64,000 bases of DNA from Candidatus Gugararchaeum adminiculabundum (GTDB lineage Archaea > Micrarchaeota > Micrarchaeia > Burarchaeales > Gugararchaeaceae): contig CABMDC010000012.1 in NCBI GenBank assembly GCA_902384795.1, forward strand, positions 1 through 64,000. Reading direction: 5' to 3'. Positions 16,068-23,910 of this stretch are shown here, piece after piece (positions within the stretch are counted from its first letter, which is position 1; the number at the start of each line of letters is the position of its first letter). The position numbers were made by a program, and so were the translations under genes. The notes beneath the pieces are model-generated. The model saw only the letters and a list, made by a program, of their open reading frames with translations. It ran no database searches and was not told where the DNA came from.

Positions 16068-17851
16068 GCAAGGAGAAGCACGATTCTATTTTTATGAGGA
16101 ATGTCCAGCGAGGGATAGACAAGGGAATAATCACGGTAACAGATGACGATTCAAAAATAACCTATCATTGCAAGAGGGATTATTCTGTTTCTTTCAAAAA
16201 TCCCGAGGAAAAAGTAAGGGCTTCCTATTTCTGTGAGCTTGTTTTGGATTACGATTACCCCACCAAAAATATTGATATTGAGGTTACTGTCCCAAGAAGA
16301 ACGCCAGAAGACAGGGCGGACATAGTTGTTTACGAGGAGGGGGGGGGCGAATATCTAGTTATCGAATGTAAAAAAGACGGAATTACTGATGCAGAATTTA
16401 AGCAGGCGATTGAGCAGGCTTTTGGGAACGCTAACAGTTTGAGGGCGAAGTTTGCTTCTGTTGTTGCAGGAATTACCAAGACAGCTTTTGATGTTTCGGG
16501 CTTTAAGCAAAGTGAAAGAGAAAAAAATGTTATTTCTGATATTCCTAAAAAATACGGGAAAACCCCGAAATACAAGTTTATCAAAGGGGATAAAGACAAG
16601 GACTTAAAAGAAGTTTCAAGAGAGGAATTAATCAGGGCTTTGGAGAAATCCCACGACACGATTTGGCAGGGGGGTAAATTAGCCCCGACCACTGCCTTTG
16701 ATGAAGTGTCAAAATTGCTTTTCTGCAAATTGAGGGATGAAAAAACAACGGAAAAAGGCGAAACTTACAACTTTCAGATTGGAACGCACGAAACAGCCGA
16801 AGAAGTTTTTGAGAGAGTGAACGCAATTTATCTAGAAGCCAAAAAAGAAGACGCAGAAGTCTTTAAGGAAGATATTAGGCTAGACCCAAAAATCGTATAT
16901 AACGTCGTTGAACACTTGCAGGAGTTGGCGATTAACAAGATTGATTTAGACACCAAAGGAGTGGCATTTGAGAGGTTTATGGAGGACTTTTTCAAAGGAA
17001 AGATGGGGCAATTTTTCACTCCAAGGGAGATAATCTCCTTCTGCATTAAAATGATGGAGATAAAGAAAAGCGATTTGGTGATAGACCCTGCCTGTGGCTC
17101 TGGCGGATTTCTGCTTAACACCCTTGACACGATTAGGAAGTCGGTTGAAGGGAGTTATGACGAAAAAGACGCATGGGGGCACTGGCACAAATTCGCCATG
17201 AATAACCTTTATGGAATCGAGATAAACGACCAGATAGCCAGAATCTGCAAAATGAACATGATTATCCATGATGACGGGCACACGAATGTTATCAGCACGG
17301 ATTCGTTGAGGAATATTGATGAGATTACGAAAATCCACAAGGAATTCAAGAAGAATCATTTTGACATTCTCCTGACAAACCCGCCATTTGGAGCAACAGT
17401 AAAATCAACGGAAAAAGATTATTTAGGCAAATACGAATTAGGCGAAGGAAAAAAGAACCAGCAAACAGAGATACTGTTTATAGAAAGATGCCTGGAATTT
17501 TTGAACGAGGGAACTGGCAAAATGGCGATAGTTCTCCCTGATGGAGTTTTAACAAATTCTTCTCTGCAATACGTCAGGGATTTCTTAATGGAAAAAGCGC
17601 AGATTCTGGCGGTTGTTTCACTGCCACAGTTTGCCTTCTCTCATTTTGGAGCCGGAGTAAAAAGTTCTCTCGTTTTTGTAAGAAAAAAGGAAAACAAAGA
17701 AAAGACAGGCGATTACCCGATTTTTATGGCGATAGCTGAACACATTGGCTACGACGCAACTGGAAGAAAAGACCAGACAAATGATTTGAATACGATATAC
17801 GACGAATACCAGAAATTCAGAGAAAACCCGAAAAATTACAAAGGCTGTTAG
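16064..17851 (+). CDS. hsdM: nuclease-methylase fusion (HSDR_N + HsdM)
   Basis: 595 residues. The N-terminal ~180 residues resemble the nuclease domain at the start of type I R subunits: D86 in RADIVVY, then E101-C-K103 in VIECKK, a complete PD-(D/E)xK site. From about 200 on it is an N6-adenine DNA methylase of type I M-subunit form, with the SAM motif DPACGSGGF at 341-349 and the catalytic NPPF at 439-442. No helicase-motor gene lies nearby. Nuclease plus methylase in one chain with a separate S subunit is the BcgI (type IIB) plan. A G9 tract at 16339-16347 lies between the two halves of the nuclease site. It overlaps the RHH gene by 4 bp. Confidence 0.82.
   Translation: MSKEKHDSIFMRNVQRGIDKGIITVTDDDSKITYHCKRDYSVSFKNPEEKVRASYFCELVLDYDYPTKNIDIEVTVPRRTPEDRADIVVYEEGGGEYLVIECKKDGITDAEFKQAIEQAFGNANSLRAKFASVVAGITKTAFDVSGFKQSEREKNVISDIPKKYGKTPKYKFIKGDKDKDLKEVSREELIRALEKSHDTIWQGGKLAPTTAFDEVSKLLFCKLRDEKTTEKGETYNFQIGTHETAEEVFERVNAIYLEAKKEDAEVFKEDIRLDPKIVYNVVEHLQELAINKIDLDTKGVAFERFMEDFFKGKMGQFFTPREIISFCIKMMEIKKSDLVIDPACGSGGFLLNTLDTIRKSVEGSYDEKDAWGHWHKFAMNNLYGIEINDQIARICKMNMIIHDDGHTNVISTDSLRNIDEITKIHKEFKKNHFDILLTNPPFGATVKSTEKDYLGKYELGEGKKNQQTEILFIERCLEFLNEGTGKMAIVLPDGVLTNSSLQYVRDFLMEKAQILAVVSLPQFAFSHFGAGVKSSLVFVRKKENKEKTGDYPIFMAIAEHIGYDATGRKDQTNDLNTIYDEYQKFRENPKNYKGC
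16339..16347 (+). repeat. G9 homopolymer inside the nuclease-methylase gene
   Basis: Nine G in a row encode the glycines of EEGGGEY between nuclease residues D86 and E101. Such tracts slip during replication, and a change in length would frameshift the gene; it stands out in an otherwise AT-rich reading frame. Confidence 0.7.
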
Positions 17852-17852
17852 A

Positions 17853-19238
17853 ATGGAATGTTTCACAGTTTATAGAAATGAGATTGAGAGAAGAATAGAC
17901 CCACATTATCTGTTAAATAAAAATATCCTAGAAAAATCAGAAACCAAATTTAGGTTAGCAGAATTAGGGAGTATTTTAAAAAAACCAGTTCAATATGGCG
18001 CGAATGAGAGTGCAATAGAAGGTAATCCCAAAACGGATACTAGATACATCAGGATAACTGACATAGATAGTTTTGGAAATCTTAAAGATGATGATTGGAA
18101 AACAGCACAGAAAATAGACGATAAATATACGCTTGAGGATGATGACGTATTATTTGCAAGAAGCGGAGCAACTGCTGGAAAATGTTTTATTTATAAAAAA
18201 GATTATGGAAAATCTATATTCGCAGGGTATTTAATCCGTTTCATTTTTGATACGAAAAAAGTAAATCCAAAATATGTTTTTTACTACGCTCAGCAAGAGC
18301 GTTACAAACTTTGGGTTAATTCTATCCAAAGACCATCGGGACAGCCAAACATTAATTCCGAAGAATTCAAATCCTTCAAAATCCCTCTGCCCCCGTTAGA
18401 GTTCCAAAACAAAATAGTCAAATTGATGGAAAATGCCTATTCTAAAAAGAAACAAAAAGAAATTGAAGCCCAACAACTTATAGATTCGCTAGACGATTAT
18501 ATCCTCCAAGAGTTAGGAATAGAACTGCCCGAATTAAAGAATAAGATGGTTTATGTTGTGAATTCTGAGGAAATTACAGATAAACGATGCGATGCGTATT
18601 ATTTCCAGCCGAAATTTGAAGAAGTCGAGAAAGCGATTAAGAAAGGAAAGTATAAGTCTGTTTTTTTGAAAGATATTGCGGAAGAAATTTTAAGTGGACA
18701 AAGACCGAAAGGCGGAGTTAGGCAAATTTCAGAAGGTATCCCAAGTCTAGGCGGAGAGCATGTTTTAGATGATGGTTCAATAGAAGCACATGATTTGAGA
18801 TTTATCCCTTTTGATTTTCATAAATCTCATTTAAAGAGTAAAGCGCAGAAAAAAGACATAATCATTGTTAAAGATGGAGCAACAACTGGGAAGGTTGGCA
18901 TCATCCCAGAGAACTATCCACATGCGGAGATAAATATTAACGAGCATGTTTTTTTGATAAGATGTAAAAAAGAAATTGAGCCATACTTCTTATTCTCTTT
19001 ACTTAAATCCAGTTTCTGTCAATTACAGATAAACCGAGAAATAACTGGTGGCACTATCATGGGGATAATAAGAAAATCCATCGAAGATACTGAAATCCCT
19101 CTTCCGCCTCTTGCTGTTCAGAATAAAATAGCTGCCGAAGTTAAGGCAAAAATGCAGAAAGCCGAGCAATTACAGAAAGAAGCCAAAGAAGGGCTAGAAA
19201 AAGCTAAAAAAGAAGTTGAAAGTTTGATTTTAGGCTGA
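17853..19238 (+). CDS. hsdS: type I-like specificity subunit
   Basis: 461 residues; begins 1 bp after the methylase stop. Two target-recognition domains (about 20-165 and 240-410) each end in the typical IPLPPLEFQNKI / IPLPPLAVQNKI motif. They are separated and followed by helical spacers rich in Lys/Glu/Gln (KKKQKEIEAQQLIDSLDDY and the C-terminal coiled coil from about 420). Each domain should read one half of a split DNA site for the neighbouring nuclease-methylase. The two domains differ from each other, predicting an asymmetric recognition sequence. Confidence 0.88.
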   Translation: MECFTVYRNEIERRIDPHYLLNKNILEKSETKFRLAELGSILKKPVQYGANESAIEGNPKTDTRYIRITDIDSFGNLKDDDWKTAQKIDDKYTLEDDDVLFARSGATAGKCFIYKKDYGKSIFAGYLIRFIFDTKKVNPKYVFYYAQQERYKLWVNSIQRPSGQPNINSEEFKSFKIPLPPLEFQNKIVKLMENAYSKKKQKEIEAQQLIDSLDDYILQELGIELPELKNKMVYVVNSEEITDKRCDAYYFQPKFEEVEKAIKKGKYKSVFLKDIAEEILSGQRPKGGVRQISEGIPSLGGEHVLDDGSIEAHDLRFIPFDFHKSHLKSKAQKKDIIIVKDGATTGKVGIIPENYPHAEININEHVFLIRCKKEIEPYFLFSLLKSSFCQLQINREITGGTIMGIIRKSIEDTEIPLPPLAVQNKIAAEVKAKMQKAEQLQKEAKEGLEKAKKEVESLILG

Positions 19239-19263
19239 AATTTTATGAGCAAACGGGATAAAA

Positions 19264-19566
19264 GTGGTTACAAAAAAATCGTTTGGTAAAAAATTTTCCA
19301 TAGTCGTTACTAACATAGTTGCCACCTCTGCGGTTGATTTTCAGGTTGATTTGAATAAATTCGCAGAACTCAATGGGTTTACGATTGATGAAGATTATCC
19401 AATAGGAGTTCACTGCCGAAGCGATAAAATTGCAGGAATAGTAACTGTTTTCCGCACTGGAAAAATGATTAGTGTTGGAAGTCGAACAATCGAGCAGACC
19501 AAGAAAAACCTAAGTTTTATTCAAAATCTCCTGAAAGAGCAGAGAAAACAGCTAGAAATCATCTAA
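19264..19566 (+). CDS. single-repeat TBP-like protein
   Basis: 100 residues, GTG 19264, 25 bp after hsdS. The sequence follows one repeat of TATA-binding protein: a first strand IVVTNIVATSAVDFQVDLNK, then the GVHCRSDKIAGIVTVFRTGKMISVGSR hairpin region, then the helix IEQTKKNLSFIQNLLKE. The TGKMISVGS core corresponds to the SGKMVCTGA element of archaeal TBP. A complete TBP has two such repeats; this protein has one and would have to dimerise to form the DNA saddle. Single TBP-fold repeats are known in some glycosylases and RNase HIII. Its place at the end of the RM operon suggests DNA binding or promoter control. Confidence 0.68.
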   Translation: MVTKKSFGKKFSIVVTNIVATSAVDFQVDLNKFAELNGFTIDEDYPIGVHCRSDKIAGIVTVFRTGKMISVGSRTIEQTKKNLSFIQNLLKEQRKQLEII

Positions 19567-19573
19567 TTTTCGA

Positions 19574-19607
19574 TTTTAGGAGCAACTTTAACCTTTTAGG
19601 AGCAAAA
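19574..19607 (+). repeat. right subterminal repeats
   Basis: TTTTAGGAGCAA at 19574-19585 and TTTTAGGAGCAAAA at 19594-19607, followed by the related terminal repeat TTTTAGTAGCAAAGCT. The spacing of 18-20 bp places the sites about two helical turns apart, as expected for an array bound by transposase. Confidence 0.72.
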
Positions 19608-19611
19608 CCGA

Positions 19612-19627
19612 TTTTAGTAGCAAAGCT
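19612..19627 (+). repeat. right terminal inverted repeat
   Basis: TTTTAGTAGCAAAGCT, the exact complement of the left end at 13706-13721. Confidence 0.88.
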
Positions 19628-19636
19628 GGCATCCCG
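19628..19636 (+). repeat. target-site duplication, right copy
   Basis: GGCATCCCG directly abutting the right inverted repeat; same as 13697-13705. Confidence 0.85.
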
Positions 19637-19697
19637 AGCGAGAGGGAATACTCATCATAATGTTAATATATGCCCGAAGAGCAAATGAGATGGGTTG

Positions 19698-20303
19698 ATG
19701 CCTATGCCAAAGAATGAAGCTGGAGAGGATATGCCGGACAAGCTCGCGGAAGAGATGATTGAAAAGGCAAAGGAAGCCTGCGACTGCGAAGAGTGCGACC
19801 GGGCATTGGAAGCCGCATCCGACCTTTTGGAAATCGACCCGAACGACGGGATTTCCTGGTATATCATGGCCCGCGCGCTCATGTGCGCTGGCAATTTCGA
19901 TGACGCGCTTGAGGCGGTTGACAGGGCGATTGAAATGGACAGCTCGCTCGTTGGCCCCCTGAGGCTGAAGGGGCACATCCTGTTCGCCATGGGAAATTTC
20001 ACCGAGGCGACCGAACCGCTCCTTAGGGTAATGGCCAAGGATTCGAAGGATCTGGAAGCCGCTTACCTGCTTTCATCGTGCTACCTATTGCTAGGCGACG
20101 AGGTGAAGGCAAAACAGTTCGCGATTGCAGCTGCGAAAATCGATTTGGGCGGAACAGTTGCCGCTGCCAAGAAATTCTACGAAACCATTTTCATCCAGAG
20201 CACGAATGTGAGCCAGGACCAGAAGAACAGGACGCTGAAAACACTGAACGAGCTGGAAGCTGTGGTGAAAGCCAAGGGTGGAAAGAAAGGCGACGAAGAA
20301 TAA
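19698..20303 (+). CDS. TPR-repeat protein
   Basis: 201 residues from ATG 19698; TTAATATAT at 19661-19669 is the probable TATA box, giving a leaderless or nearly leaderless mRNA. ATG 19704 is also possible. Three or four tetratricopeptide units: CDRALEAASDLLEIDPNDG, FDDALEAVDRAIEMDSSLV, FTEATEPLLRVMAKDSKDL and a partial fourth. Lys-rich C-terminal tail. No signal peptide, so a cytosolic adaptor is likely. It is the first host gene right of the island, and its promoter lies 25 bp beyond the duplicated target site. Confidence 0.75.
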   Translation: MPMPKNEAGEDMPDKLAEEMIEKAKEACDCEECDRALEAASDLLEIDPNDGISWYIMARALMCAGNFDDALEAVDRAIEMDSSLVGPLRLKGHILFAMGNFTEATEPLLRVMAKDSKDLEAAYLLSSCYLLLGDEVKAKQFAIAAAKIDLGGTVAAAKKFYETIFIQSTNVSQDQKNRTLKTLNELEAVVKAKGGKKGDEE

Positions 20304-20336
20304 TAGGATAAGGGAACGAGTGAAAGGAAGCGGAGA

Positions 20337-21134
20337 TTAGGGACTGCCGCTGCCCAAATGGTTCTGCAGATAGTTCATTGCCTCGTTCTGGAACATCATT
20401 CTTGAGGGATACCCCAAATTCTTGTATTCGTCCAAAAGGTAGGGGTGTGGGGCAAAATGCGCGACGGTCAGCACATAGCCTTCGAAATCAGACATGCCAA
20501 TCTTTAGCTCTCCGCCGGGCGCGCCCGGAGCGCCACTAGAACTTCTTCCATAAATTTCCTCCATTTTTCCGCTTTCTTTTAGTGACTCTTTGCGAACGAA
20601 TGCATGGTCGGTTTTGTTGTGCACAAAAGTGAACTTGTAGGTGTGTGATGCGCTTTCCTTGGTTGCCATGTTTATGCCTGATTTTTTCACATTGTCAACC
20701 TGGATCATGACGCTGGCAGGCTTGATTGTGGCCTTGAATTCGTTCTTGGTGAAATGGACCAGATGATAGGAAGAGAGCCATTCTTCGCCCCCTCCTGAAG
20801 CGACTGATTTGGAAAAGAGGAGAAGATTGCCGTCGACAAATGCGATGGCGCGCGTGAAATCATGCGCCCAGTCACCCCGTTGCCGCGTGCCATCCACGAA
20901 TAGGTTCTGGTAATAGTTGGTCGGGACCGCGTAGGCTGTGCGCGTTTCAAAAAGCGGGAAATCGATTTCCAATGGCCACTCGATGCTTGAAAAAACCGCG
21001 TCTGCCAGGATGCGGTTTCCCTCGTCAATTTTCCGGGCTGTGACCGCCATGCGCTTTATGTCCCTGTCCATCCAGCTGTTTATCTTTGCCAGATAGTCGC
21101 TGGCAGAGGAGACTTTGGAGCAAAAATCACACAT
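20337..21134 (-). CDS. protein of unknown function
   Basis: 265 residues, ATG 21134, with a CDFC motif right at the N-terminus. The body is beta-rich (RAIAFVDGNLLLFSKS, SYHLVHFTKNEFKAT, HTYKFTFVHNKT) with a Gly/Ala/Ser-rich loop near 200 (SSSGAPGAPGGEL). No signal peptide or membrane helix. A TATA-like TTTATTTAC lies ~25 bp upstream on the minus strand. I do not recognise a family. It is divergent from the methyltransferase gene 55 bp away. Confidence 0.6.
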   Translation of the reverse strand: MCDFCSKVSSASDYLAKINSWMDRDIKRMAVTARKIDEGNRILADAVFSSIEWPLEIDFPLFETRTAYAVPTNYYQNLFVDGTRQRGDWAHDFTRAIAFVDGNLLLFSKSVASGGGEEWLSSYHLVHFTKNEFKATIKPASVMIQVDNVKKSGINMATKESASHTYKFTFVHNKTDHAFVRKESLKESGKMEEIYGRSSSGAPGAPGGELKIGMSDFEGYVLTVAHFAPHPYLLDEYKNLGYPSRMMFQNEAMNYLQNHLGSGSP

Positions 21135-21189
21135 GGGCTAAACGAGGGCAACAAAAGTAAATAAAACTTGCCAAGCCAAAGGGTAGACC

Positions 21190-21792
21190 ATGGACCAAAA
21201 GATTGCTTCTTTGCTCGAATGGAAGAATGGGGAGCTCAAGAGGAGATTCGCTGCCGCCTCCGGAAAAAAGTATTCCGAAGAAGGCGCGCAGATTGACGAG
21301 CGGGCGGAGAAGAGAGTGAGGGAAGTTGACAAGGTGAACAAGATTGCGCTTGAGCTGGTGGAAAAGCAGGCGAGGAAAGGGCAGGTAATTTTGGATGTGG
21401 GATGCGGAACCGGCGTTTTCTCAGTCCTGCTTGCGAAGAAAGGAATGGATGTTTACGGGATTGACATTAGCGACTGGAAAGAGGCGTTTGAAAAATTGAA
21501 GGGGAAATTTGGAGTTGCGAATGCGTGGTTTTCACAATTCGATGCGCTGGAGCTGAATGCGCGCGAAGTGTTTGATGGCGCGAGCGTGATTGGGCTCGGA
21601 AGCGCGAAGAATTTGGATTTTGAAAAAGTTGTTTCGAATATTTCTGCGAGCATAAAAAAGGGCGGATGGCTGCTGCTTGCTGATTTGGCAGTGGACAAGG
21701 GAATTAATGCTGCCAAGAAAAACGGCTTCAAACTGGAGAAACGGGTTGAAGCGTATGAGTGGGCGGAAGTAGTGCTGCTGAAGAAAAACTAA
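21190..21792 (+). CDS. class I SAM-dependent methyltransferase
   Basis: 200 residues. After an N-terminal helical cap (about 1-60, with Arg/Glu-rich RAEKRVREVDK) comes motif I VILDVGCGTGVFS, then the acidic ribose-binding end of strand 2, VYGIDIS, and a Rossmann-like fold to the C-terminus. There is no clear NPPF/DPPY motif, so the substrate is not obviously a DNA or RNA base; a small molecule, lipid or protein is possible. Divergently transcribed from 20337-21134. Confidence 0.78.
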   Translation: MDQKIASLLEWKNGELKRRFAAASGKKYSEEGAQIDERAEKRVREVDKVNKIALELVEKQARKGQVILDVGCGTGVFSVLLAKKGMDVYGIDISDWKEAFEKLKGKFGVANAWFSQFDALELNAREVFDGASVIGLGSAKNLDFEKVVSNISASIKKGGWLLLADLAVDKGINAAKKNGFKLEKRVEAYEWAEVVLLKKN

Positions 21793-21865
21793 TTTTAGAT
21801 AGGAGAAATAAAAAGAAAACTAAAAAGAGAGAATAAAATAGAAAAAGAAAGGCTGAACTAATTCT
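21793..21865 (-). terminator. T-rich terminator of the FKBP gene
   Basis: On the minus strand the 70 bp after the FKBP stop are very rich in T runs (TTTCTTTTT, CTCTTTTTAG, TTCTTTTTA), the usual form of archaeal terminators; no stem-loop is needed or seen. Confidence 0.5.
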
Positions 21866-22570
21866 TTACTGCTTCTTGCCTGCTTCGCCCTCTTTCACAA
21901 AATCCTCGATGAAGCGCACTTTCTTTGCTTCGGGGATATTTGCGAGAACCGAGGCAATGAAGCCCGCCTTGCCAAAGAAGTAATTGATGTCCTGGTTTGG
22001 CGCAGGGGAATTGATGATTTCAACCGTGCCGTCGCTTTTGACCGAGGGCTTTCCGCCAATCCTGTTCCTTTCAAGAAGCGCCGAGACCTTTTCCTCAACC
22101 TTGGTGATTTTGCCAATGACTTTCAATTCATAAACCAATTTCTCGCCTGCAAGCGGGTGGTTCATGTCAACCATGACCCTGCCGCTGGAAACGCTTTTCA
22201 CGCGCGCCTCTTTCCCGTCAAGGGTCACAACTAAACCGGGTACGGGATTGATTTCGCGCTTGTGGAATTCGGTGAGCGGGATTACGCTCACTAAACTTGG
22301 GTCCTTGGCGCCGAATCCTTTCTCAGGGGAAACCTCGACTGTTTTGGATTCGCCCACTGATGCGCCGATGAGCGCCTCGTCGATTCCCTTAATCGCATAG
22401 CCCTTTCCCACTACTATTAATTGGGGAAGATATTTCATCTGCGGGTTGAACAGCTTGTTCGCCTTTGCCACTTCCTCGCTGGTGGTGTCAAAGTACTTGC
22501 CGCTTGACGCCAGCTTTCCGCTGTATTCCAGCTTTATGAAATCTCCTTCCTTTAATTTTTCTTCTGCCAT
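21866..22570 (-). CDS. FKBP-type peptidyl-prolyl isomerase, SlyD-like
   Basis: 234 residues. The start KEGDFIKLEYSGKLASSG and later GKGYAIKGIDEALIGASVGE belong to the FKBP domain; the insert-in-flap domain follows (about 85-130, GFGAKDPSLVSVIPL, NHPLAGEKLVYELKV). This is the long archaeal type, with an additional ~75-residue C-terminal part (KVEEKVSALLERNRIGG onward). It isomerises Xaa-Pro bonds and acts as a chaperone for nascent proteins. No signal peptide, so cytosolic. Confidence 0.88.
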   Translation of the reverse strand: MAEEKLKEGDFIKLEYSGKLASSGKYFDTTSEEVAKANKLFNPQMKYLPQLIVVGKGYAIKGIDEALIGASVGESKTVEVSPEKGFGAKDPSLVSVIPLTEFHKREINPVPGLVVTLDGKEARVKSVSSGRVMVDMNHPLAGEKLVYELKVIGKITKVEEKVSALLERNRIGGKPSVKSDGTVEIINSPAPNQDINYFFGKAGFIASVLANIPEAKKVRFIEDFVKEGEAGKKQ

Positions 22571-22644
22571 GTAAATTCACCTTTTGAACAACCCGAACAA
22601 AATTGAACGGATTTAAAGCTTTTCTACTCCTAAGAATAAGCTTA

Positions 22645-23907
22645 ATGACTAACTACTTTGACAAGAAAAATTTAATAATGCTCGGAGCGCTCGTGATAGT
22701 GCTGGCCTTCCTGATAGAGCCTCTTGCGTCCAGCCCAAGGAATGGAAGCGGGACGGGCGTAACCACAGGAACGGGCACGCAACTTAATGCTTCTGCAAAA
22801 AAAATCGCTGGAATCGCGCTGGTGAACGCCACTGTCACCGAATACCAGCCTTCGATCAGGGTGGTTAATTACGCGCAGGTGAAGGGCGAGATAAAGAAAC
22901 TGCAGGACGAGGGCATCGCCACTTATACCACGCCGGTTTCTGCAAATGAGATAATTGTCAATTTGGTAAAAGGGGACGATGTGCCGGCTGCCGCGCTCCG
23001 CCTGCAAAAGGAGAATGTGACTACGCTTGCCTCGGTTATACTCACTCCGCCTTCTTCGTTTGAAGTGACTACGGTGCAGGGCAAGATGAACGCATCAACT
23101 GAAATGATAAGCGGCGAGATTGACGCAACTGTCCCCATTGGAGAACAATTGCAGCTGAGATTGGCGGGGAATGTGCAGGATGGGGTTTTGATGGATATCG
23201 CGAGCATTGACCTCATACCTGTCAGGAAAAACATCGCCCTCAGGGCGACGCTGAAGGAAAAGAGCCGGCTGAACGAACAGATTGGCGTGGCTTGGGAAAA
23301 AAGGGATCAGTTCACGGATAACAGCATTAGCGCGCTAGTGACCGGCGAATTGGACAACGCAACGGTCAAAACATATATTTCTGATGCGGTTGCGTTCAAA
23401 GCTCCGATGCCGAGCAACAAAACCCTGCTTTCGATTTTGGCAAGCAATTACACCTGGATTGAGAAGATTAATGTAAGCGGAAAGGAAGTGCTTGGAGTCG
23501 GGGACAGGGGAATTGCTGTTTATCATAATTTTACTGACAAGCAGAAAATCATTGATGATTTGGCGATTTATAATGTGACGGTCAGCTTCCCGGAGACAGT
23601 GGTGGAAGTGAATTATTCGGCATCGGGAAATGAAAGCAAGACTCTTTCGCAGGTGCTGACCGAGGCCAACATTTCAACGACAGTGCAGACCCAGGGCGTT
23701 GTCGGGAAGATGGAGATTGCCAATGATGTGATTACGGATGAAACTGGAAGGGATTACATTGTCGGGCAAAAGGAATTCGAGAGTGTGATTCCAGCGGACA
23801 CCGCGATCGGGCAGAGCGTTGCCTTTAGCATGGAGGTTAATGTTGTTGCCAACAGGATAGTCAAGATCAACAGCGCTGACTTCATGGGCAGACTGGGAAC
23901 TGGCTAA
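22645..23907 (+). CDS. membrane-anchored extracellular protein, unknown family
   Basis: 420 residues from ATG 22645; GATTTAAAG at 22610-22618 is a TATA box ~27 bp upstream, which rules out the longer frame. One N-terminal signal-anchor helix (about 8-28: LIMLGALVIVLAFLI). The rest is predicted outside: a Ser/Gly/Thr linker, then long alternating beta strands with many N-x-S/T sites. An element of the form KLQDEGIATYTTPVSANE / LRLQKENVTTLASV recurs. I recognise no enzyme motif. It is probably a cell-surface structural or binding protein. Confidence 0.65.
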   Translation: MTNYFDKKNLIMLGALVIVLAFLIEPLASSPRNGSGTGVTTGTGTQLNASAKKIAGIALVNATVTEYQPSIRVVNYAQVKGEIKKLQDEGIATYTTPVSANEIIVNLVKGDDVPAAALRLQKENVTTLASVILTPPSSFEVTTVQGKMNASTEMISGEIDATVPIGEQLQLRLAGNVQDGVLMDIASIDLIPVRKNIALRATLKEKSRLNEQIGVAWEKRDQFTDNSISALVTGELDNATVKTYISDAVAFKAPMPSNKTLLSILASNYTWIEKINVSGKEVLGVGDRGIAVYHNFTDKQKIIDDLAIYNVTVSFPETVVEVNYSASGNESKTLSQVLTEANISTTVQTQGVVGKMEIANDVITDETGRDYIVGQKEFESVIPADTAIGQSVAFSMEVNVVANRIVKINSADFMGRLGTG

Positions 23908-23910
23908 AAT

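Larger units (their letters stand above)
13706..19627. mobile_element. 5.9-kb transposon-like island carrying an RM system
   Basis: The two ends are perfect 16-bp inverted repeats (AGCTTTGCTACTAAAA at left, its complement at right), flanked by a perfect 9-bp direct repeat (GGCATCCCG) typical of DDE transposition. Both ends also carry extra copies of a related motif (TTTAGGAGCAA). The interior is clearly AT-richer than the flanks. Content in order: two-gene TA-like operon and DDE transposase (minus strand), central divergent promoter, then RHH regulator, nuclease-methylase, specificity subunit and TBP-like protein (plus strand). All genes lie between the ends with no leftover host gene. Boundaries are read from sequence; mobilisation by the internal transposase is inferred. 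Confidence 0.82.

Noticed and set aside
13739-19607. Repeats at the island ends as a CRISPR array
   Set aside because: Only two short units at each end, 18-20 bp apart, with no spacers of uniform length and no cas genes.
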